DNA of 64,000 nt, taken from positions 118,864 through 182,863 of the forward strand of contig NZ_AJWX01000009.1 of assembly GCF_000263855.1 (NCBI RefSeq). Reading direction: 5' to 3'. Source of the stretch: Pseudomonas sp. M47T1. Its GTDB lineage: Bacteria; Pseudomonadota; Gammaproteobacteria; Pseudomonadales; Pseudomonadaceae. This document shows positions 61,275 to 64,000 of the stretch, one piece after another (the first letter of the stretch is position 1; each line of letters begins with the position of its first letter). The notes beneath the pieces were generated by a model. It worked only from the letters and a program-made list of their open reading frames with translations. It was not told the DNA's origin and did no database searches. A program made the position numbers and the translations under genes.

Positions 61275-62276
61275 TTACCATCGCCTCTCCGTAATAGCAC
61301 TGACTTCAAAAGTGCATTTGCTGTGTAATTGCTCAATAGATGTAGCGCCGGCACGAGAAATTGCTATCCGGCAAACACTGCTCCAATGGCTTAGCAAATC
61401 CTCCACTGTTCCTGAAGGCGTCAATCGCCTTGAGACGCCTTCTGCCATTAGCTCCGAGCTGATCTTACCCACTTGACTCATGCCAGCGTACAGTTTATAA
61501 AAATCCCCATCCTCTTGAATAAGAGGTGCTGCGCTTTCTATAGTTGCGGCGAAGGACGCTCCCATCATCACTGCACTTGCGCCAAGAGCGAATGCCTTAA
61601 CCGCTCTGTCGGGCGATGCAATCCCCCCATCACATATAAGCGGTATCCGAGCATCACGGCATGGCTGGGCGCAATCGAGAACAGCAGCAAGCTGAGATCT
61701 GGCACATCCTGTCAACTGCTCTCCTCGATTTATAGAAGCGGAGGTCATACCTACGCGAACCGCATCTACTCCAGCATCGATCAAGCGTAAAGCACCGTCT
61801 TTTTCCGTAACATTGCCTGAGATTATTGCCAAATCTGAACAATTTTTCCTCAGATGACGGATCGCAGTTAGGTGCAAATGTGGCTGAAAATGCAAAGTGT
61901 CCAGCGCAACAAAGTCAATATGTCCATCGACCTGTTCTAGCCAGGCGTCAATGATCGACGGAACTGGTGGTAGAAGAACCCCCAATTGCGCATTATTTCT
62001 CTGCGCATAAAGTGCAGTTTTATAGTGATCCTGCCACTTATTCAGATCCCAGTCAGCGGTAGGCAACGTGACAATCCCCCCAAGCCTACAAATCTCTTGG
62101 CTTAGGGCTGGGCTGACGACGCTATCCATAGGAGACGGAAGAAAAGGGCAGTGCTTATAGACTCTAGAGGCGAACTTGAAGCTGACATCCACAGCTTCCG
62201 GAGATATCTCCGAAAGCTGCGGAATAAGTGACAGCTCATCGAAGTCCAGTCTCGAGTAAAATCGAGTTGGCCCCAT
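61275..62276 (-). CDS. IMP dehydrogenase/GMP reductase-fold protein, atypical
   Basis: A 333-aa TIM-barrel protein of the GuaB/GuaC family. Matches include PSPMDSVVSP (47-56), the NAD-side Asp in VALDTLHFQPH (123-133), SGNVTEKDGALRLIDAGVDA, the phosphate-binding DGGIASPDRAVKAFALGASA (216-235), the flap YAGMSQVGK (263-271) and GATSIEQL near the end. Two oddities: no CBS domains, and the catalytic loop reads TSASINRGEQLTG, with Asn183 where all active IMPDH/GMPR enzymes have the thioimidate-forming Cys. It is therefore unlikely to be a housekeeping guaB/guaC. Six nucleotides follow the MazG gene. Confidence 0.85.
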   Translation of the reverse strand: MGPTRFYSRLDFDELSLIPQLSEISPEAVDVSFKFASRVYKHCPFLPSPMDSVVSPALSQEICRLGGIVTLPTADWDLNKWQDHYKTALYAQRNNAQLGVLLPPVPSIIDAWLEQVDGHIDFVALDTLHFQPHLHLTAIRHLRKNCSDLAIISGNVTEKDGALRLIDAGVDAVRVGMTSASINRGEQLTGCARSQLAAVLDCAQPCRDARIPLICDGGIASPDRAVKAFALGASAVMMGASFAATIESAAPLIQEDGDFYKLYAGMSQVGKISSELMAEGVSRRLTPSGTVEDLLSHWSSVCRIAISRAGATSIEQLHSKCTFEVSAITERRW

Positions 62277-62282
62277 GATTAA

Positions 62283-63068
62283 TTAAAACTTTACTGGGCG
62301 ATCTGCTGTGAAGATCTTTTTATGGCCTCGAATCATTTTTTCTGCGCTATTTGCGATGACGTCTTCGATTGAAAACATCTGCTGTTCCTCGGCAATCCGG
62401 CTCATCAGCATGATATTGAACAGGACGTCCCCCAGTTCATCGCAGAGATTTTCAATATCGTTATTTTTGACTGCCTCGGCGACCTCCTCCGTCTCTTCAC
62501 GAAGATGATCAATAATACTTTCCCAAGTTTCTGCCTGGTCGTTTGGGCAGCCGCCTGGCGCACGCAGGATTTCTACAACCTTTCGCAATTTTGCCAAGGG
62601 CATGATTTTTTCAATTTCTGAGTAATGCCTGGCTTTTCGAATAGTACGATCGCCAATCGTGTATACCTTACCACCCTCTAAAGCCTGATAAGTGACCTTG
62701 GACTTATCAAAGTTTGTATTTTCCGCAGCTTCCTGAACCATCAAGGGGATCTGCATGCTATGGGGAGATCCATCTTTAGTGAGTACGACTAGATCGGTTA
62801 CCTTTCCGATCCTGAACATAGTGGTGAGTTTCAGACCCAATACATCCAAGTGCGATAATTCCGGACAGAACGAGTATACTTCACGGCCTGCTGCCAGCTG
62901 AGAAATCAACTCAGGAGCAATGGACATTGTATAGGTACATATTAAGAGAATACTCTCCGATGGAGTATTCACGTTGGTAGAAATAAGGTTAGGGGGCATA
63001 TCAGTTATTGCTAATTTCTTGGCGTCACGCTTTACCAATTCAGCGATTTTCGGGTTTGAGTATTCCAT
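62283..63068 (-). CDS. Unrecognised N-terminal domain fused to MazG-type NTP pyrophosphohydrolase
   Basis: A 261-aa protein; the ATG at 63068 is chosen because GAAGGAG lies 9 nt upstream, though the frame is open 55 codons further. Residues about 1-155 form a domain I do not recognise (notable stretches SFCPELSHLDVLGLKL, LTKDGSPHSMQIPLMVQEAA, RKARHYSEIEKIM). Residues 160-253 are MazG-like: GGCPNDQ (172-178), the Mg-binding EETEE (191-195), DELGDVLF (210-217) and KMIRGHKKIF. MazG enzymes hydrolyse NTPs to NMP and PPi. First gene of the operon. Confidence 0.82.
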   Translation of the reverse strand: MEYSNPKIAELVKRDAKKLAITDMPPNLISTNVNTPSESILLICTYTMSIAPELISQLAAGREVYSFCPELSHLDVLGLKLTTMFRIGKVTDLVVLTKDGSPHSMQIPLMVQEAAENTNFDKSKVTYQALEGGKVYTIGDRTIRKARHYSEIEKIMPLAKLRKVVEILRAPGGCPNDQAETWESIIDHLREETEEVAEAVKNNDIENLCDELGDVLFNIMLMSRIAEEQQMFSIEDVIANSAEKMIRGHKKIFTADRPVKF

Positions 63069-63310
63069 CGCAAGTAACTCCTTCCATTGAGTAATTTTGG
63101 CATAGAAAGCGTAGCGCTTCCCTTTTTTAAGTATCAATACCAAATGTAAAAAATAATTCAGCTTTCCGTTTGAGGTATTTTCCACTCGATTGAATGTCAC
63201 GATTAGAATTGCAACATTTTGTTTCAGGCCCACGCGTTGCCCCGTTAGGGAGTTAGCTGACCCCCTTCTCTAGCAAGCGCAATACGCCCACTTCCGCTCT
63301 CGGACGACGT
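63069..63310 (-). promoter_or_regulatory. Promoter region of the seven-gene operon
   Basis: AT-rich leader upstream of the MazG-fusion gene, with runs of A and T (about 63120-63230) and a small hairpin AAGCG/CGCTT near 63107-63119. No convincing sigma-70 pair or operator could be fixed. To the right the sequence becomes IS remnants. Confidence 0.45.
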
Positions 63311-63480
63311 AGCCAAGTTTGAACCGCACCCCGCCAGGCTTACCTTTTGCCCCGGGCAAACCCGTCACTCGCACCCACGACTACAAACGCCACGGAACCA
63401 CATCGTTGTTTGCGGCACTGGACATTGCTACGGGTGAAGTCATCGGAAGATTGAAGCGACGCCATAGAAGCACTTGCATT
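63310..63480 (+). pseudogene. IS630-family transposase fragment
   Basis: A frame from 63319 reads [15 protein letters not shown] then [25 protein letters not shown], the central part of IS630-type transposases; similarity stops after about 55 codons and no flanking half is present. Confidence 0.8.
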
Positions 63481-63766
63481 GAGCTAACTGCAAGGTGGCT
63501 TGGTTTTGCAGGGGTAGGAGTGCTCTTTCAGTAGTTTCCTGAAGTGATGTAGGAAGTTTCCCTGGTTCTAGTTTTTGGATGTTTAGTATTTCAAAATGTA
63601 AGTATATGTAGGGCTTTTCTCTTATCCTTGTGGGAGCAGTAGGAAGCTGATGCGCGAAAGCTGGCTTGCCGATTTCAGAAAACCCTCAGAGTTGCCGACG
63701 AACGGTCGTCGATAAATTCATGTCGCTCGCTTTTTCTCACAGTGGAGAGGGCAATTCTGTATCCAC
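63480..63766. other. Remnant DNA between IS fragments
   Basis: About 287 bp with no recognisable gene. A degraded REP-like half (TTGTGGGAGCAGTAGGAAGC near 63629) is the only pattern seen. Confidence 0.4.
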
Positions 63767-64000
63767 GTGAATCGGACGGTTCCAAAGGGCGAAGGCGGTC
63801 GCCCGTCCTACCCGTTGATGTCGATGCTGCGGGTTCACTTGATGCAAAACGGGTTTGGCTACAGTGACCCGGCGATGGAAGAGGCTTTGTACGAGACCAC
63901 GATTCTTCGCCATTTTTCGGGTTTGAGTCTGCAGCGCATTCCCGACTAAACCACCATCCTCAACTTCCGCCGCCTGCTGGAAAAAAATGAACTGGCCGGG
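63767..64000 (+). pseudogene. IS5-family transposase N-terminal part with in-frame stop (3' cut by window)
   Basis: The frame reads PKGEGGRPSYPLMSMLRVHL and YETTILRHFSGLSLQRIPD, then TAA at 63947, then TTILNFRRLLEKNELAG in the same frame. Family members read PDETTIL here, so GAA became TAA. The gene continues past the window edge. Confidence 0.85.

Noticed and set aside
61275..62276. Calling the IMPDH-fold gene guaB or guaC
   Set aside because: The catalytic Cys is replaced by Asn, CBS domains are absent and the context is a biosynthetic operon rather than guaBA.
62283..63068. MazG as part of a toxin-antitoxin or phage-defence system
   Set aside because: No MazE/MazF or defence-type genes are nearby; all coupled genes are metabolic or transport.
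63069..63233. 55-codon N-terminal extension of the MazG-fusion protein
   Set aside because: The extension is unlike the rest, and the ATG at 63068 has a good GAAGGAG ribosome binding site.

Overview
The window looks like a Pseudomonas chromosome, most likely P. putida group. The evidence is the fused nuoCD inside a 13-gene nuo operon, divergent monomeric and dimeric NADP-isocitrate dehydrogenases, the gene orders cspD/clpS-clpA/infA-bpt-aat-ftsK-lolA-rarA-serS-cysG and nudJ-mnmA-hflD-purB-roxA, GC-rich codon use, and putida-type extragenic palindromes (core GTGGGAGCGGGC..GCCCGCG). This is inferred from gene content and order; no species can be named.

Layout. 1-1975 (+): the C-terminal part of an LRR/NEL-type E3 ubiquitin ligase-like protein, cut by the window edge. 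2030-16982 (-): the complete NADH dehydrogenase I operon nuoA-B-CD-E-F-G-H-I-J-K-L-M-N, closed by a terminator. 17784-20422 (-): isocitrate lyase and a secretin N-domain-like exported protein. 20575-26056 (-): an acetyltransferase, roxA, purB, hflD, mnmA and nudJ. 26162-30022: two divergent isocitrate dehydrogenases (idh -, icd +). 30176-35238: cspD, clpS-clpA and infA-bpt-aat, covering the N-end-rule module, cold-shock-like replication control and translation initiation. 35638-43291 (+): ftsK, lolA, rarA, serS, cysG. 43491-50614: a flavin amine oxidase, a glutathionyl-hydroquinone reductase, the tusDCBE 2-thiouridine sulfur relay with a TrpD2-like protein, an NCS2 purine permease and a Bax-inhibitor-1 family membrane protein. 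50749-50836: tRNA-Ser(TGA).

From the tRNA to the right edge the sequence changes character. It starts with a 5'-truncated IS5 transposase and a structured leader RNA whose downstream gene is cut by an IS21-family element (52050-54669; istA carries an in-frame amber stop). An HTH remnant follows, then a compact, visibly AT-richer seven-gene minus-strand operon (63068 to 55425), then IS630 and IS5 remnants. This is a genomic island next to a tRNA gene.

The seven-gene operon is the most interesting part. In transcription order it encodes a MazG-type NTP pyrophosphohydrolase fused to an unrecognised N-terminal domain, an IMP dehydrogenase/GMP reductase-fold protein lacking CBS domains and the catalytic cysteine, a MATE exporter, a saccharopine/carboxynorspermidine dehydrogenase-like protein, a Rieske non-heme iron oxygenase, a PaaK/CapK-like adenylate-forming ligase, and a nucleoside 2-deoxyribosyltransferase/nucleotide N-glycosidase-like protein. 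Most junctions overlap or are under 25 nt. I infer a pathway for a nucleotide- or base-derived small molecule with its exporter; I do not recognise it as a described cluster.

The core region is also rich in extragenic inverted repeats: a REP-like family, sometimes as large nested palindromes, and a second family of about 85 bp.
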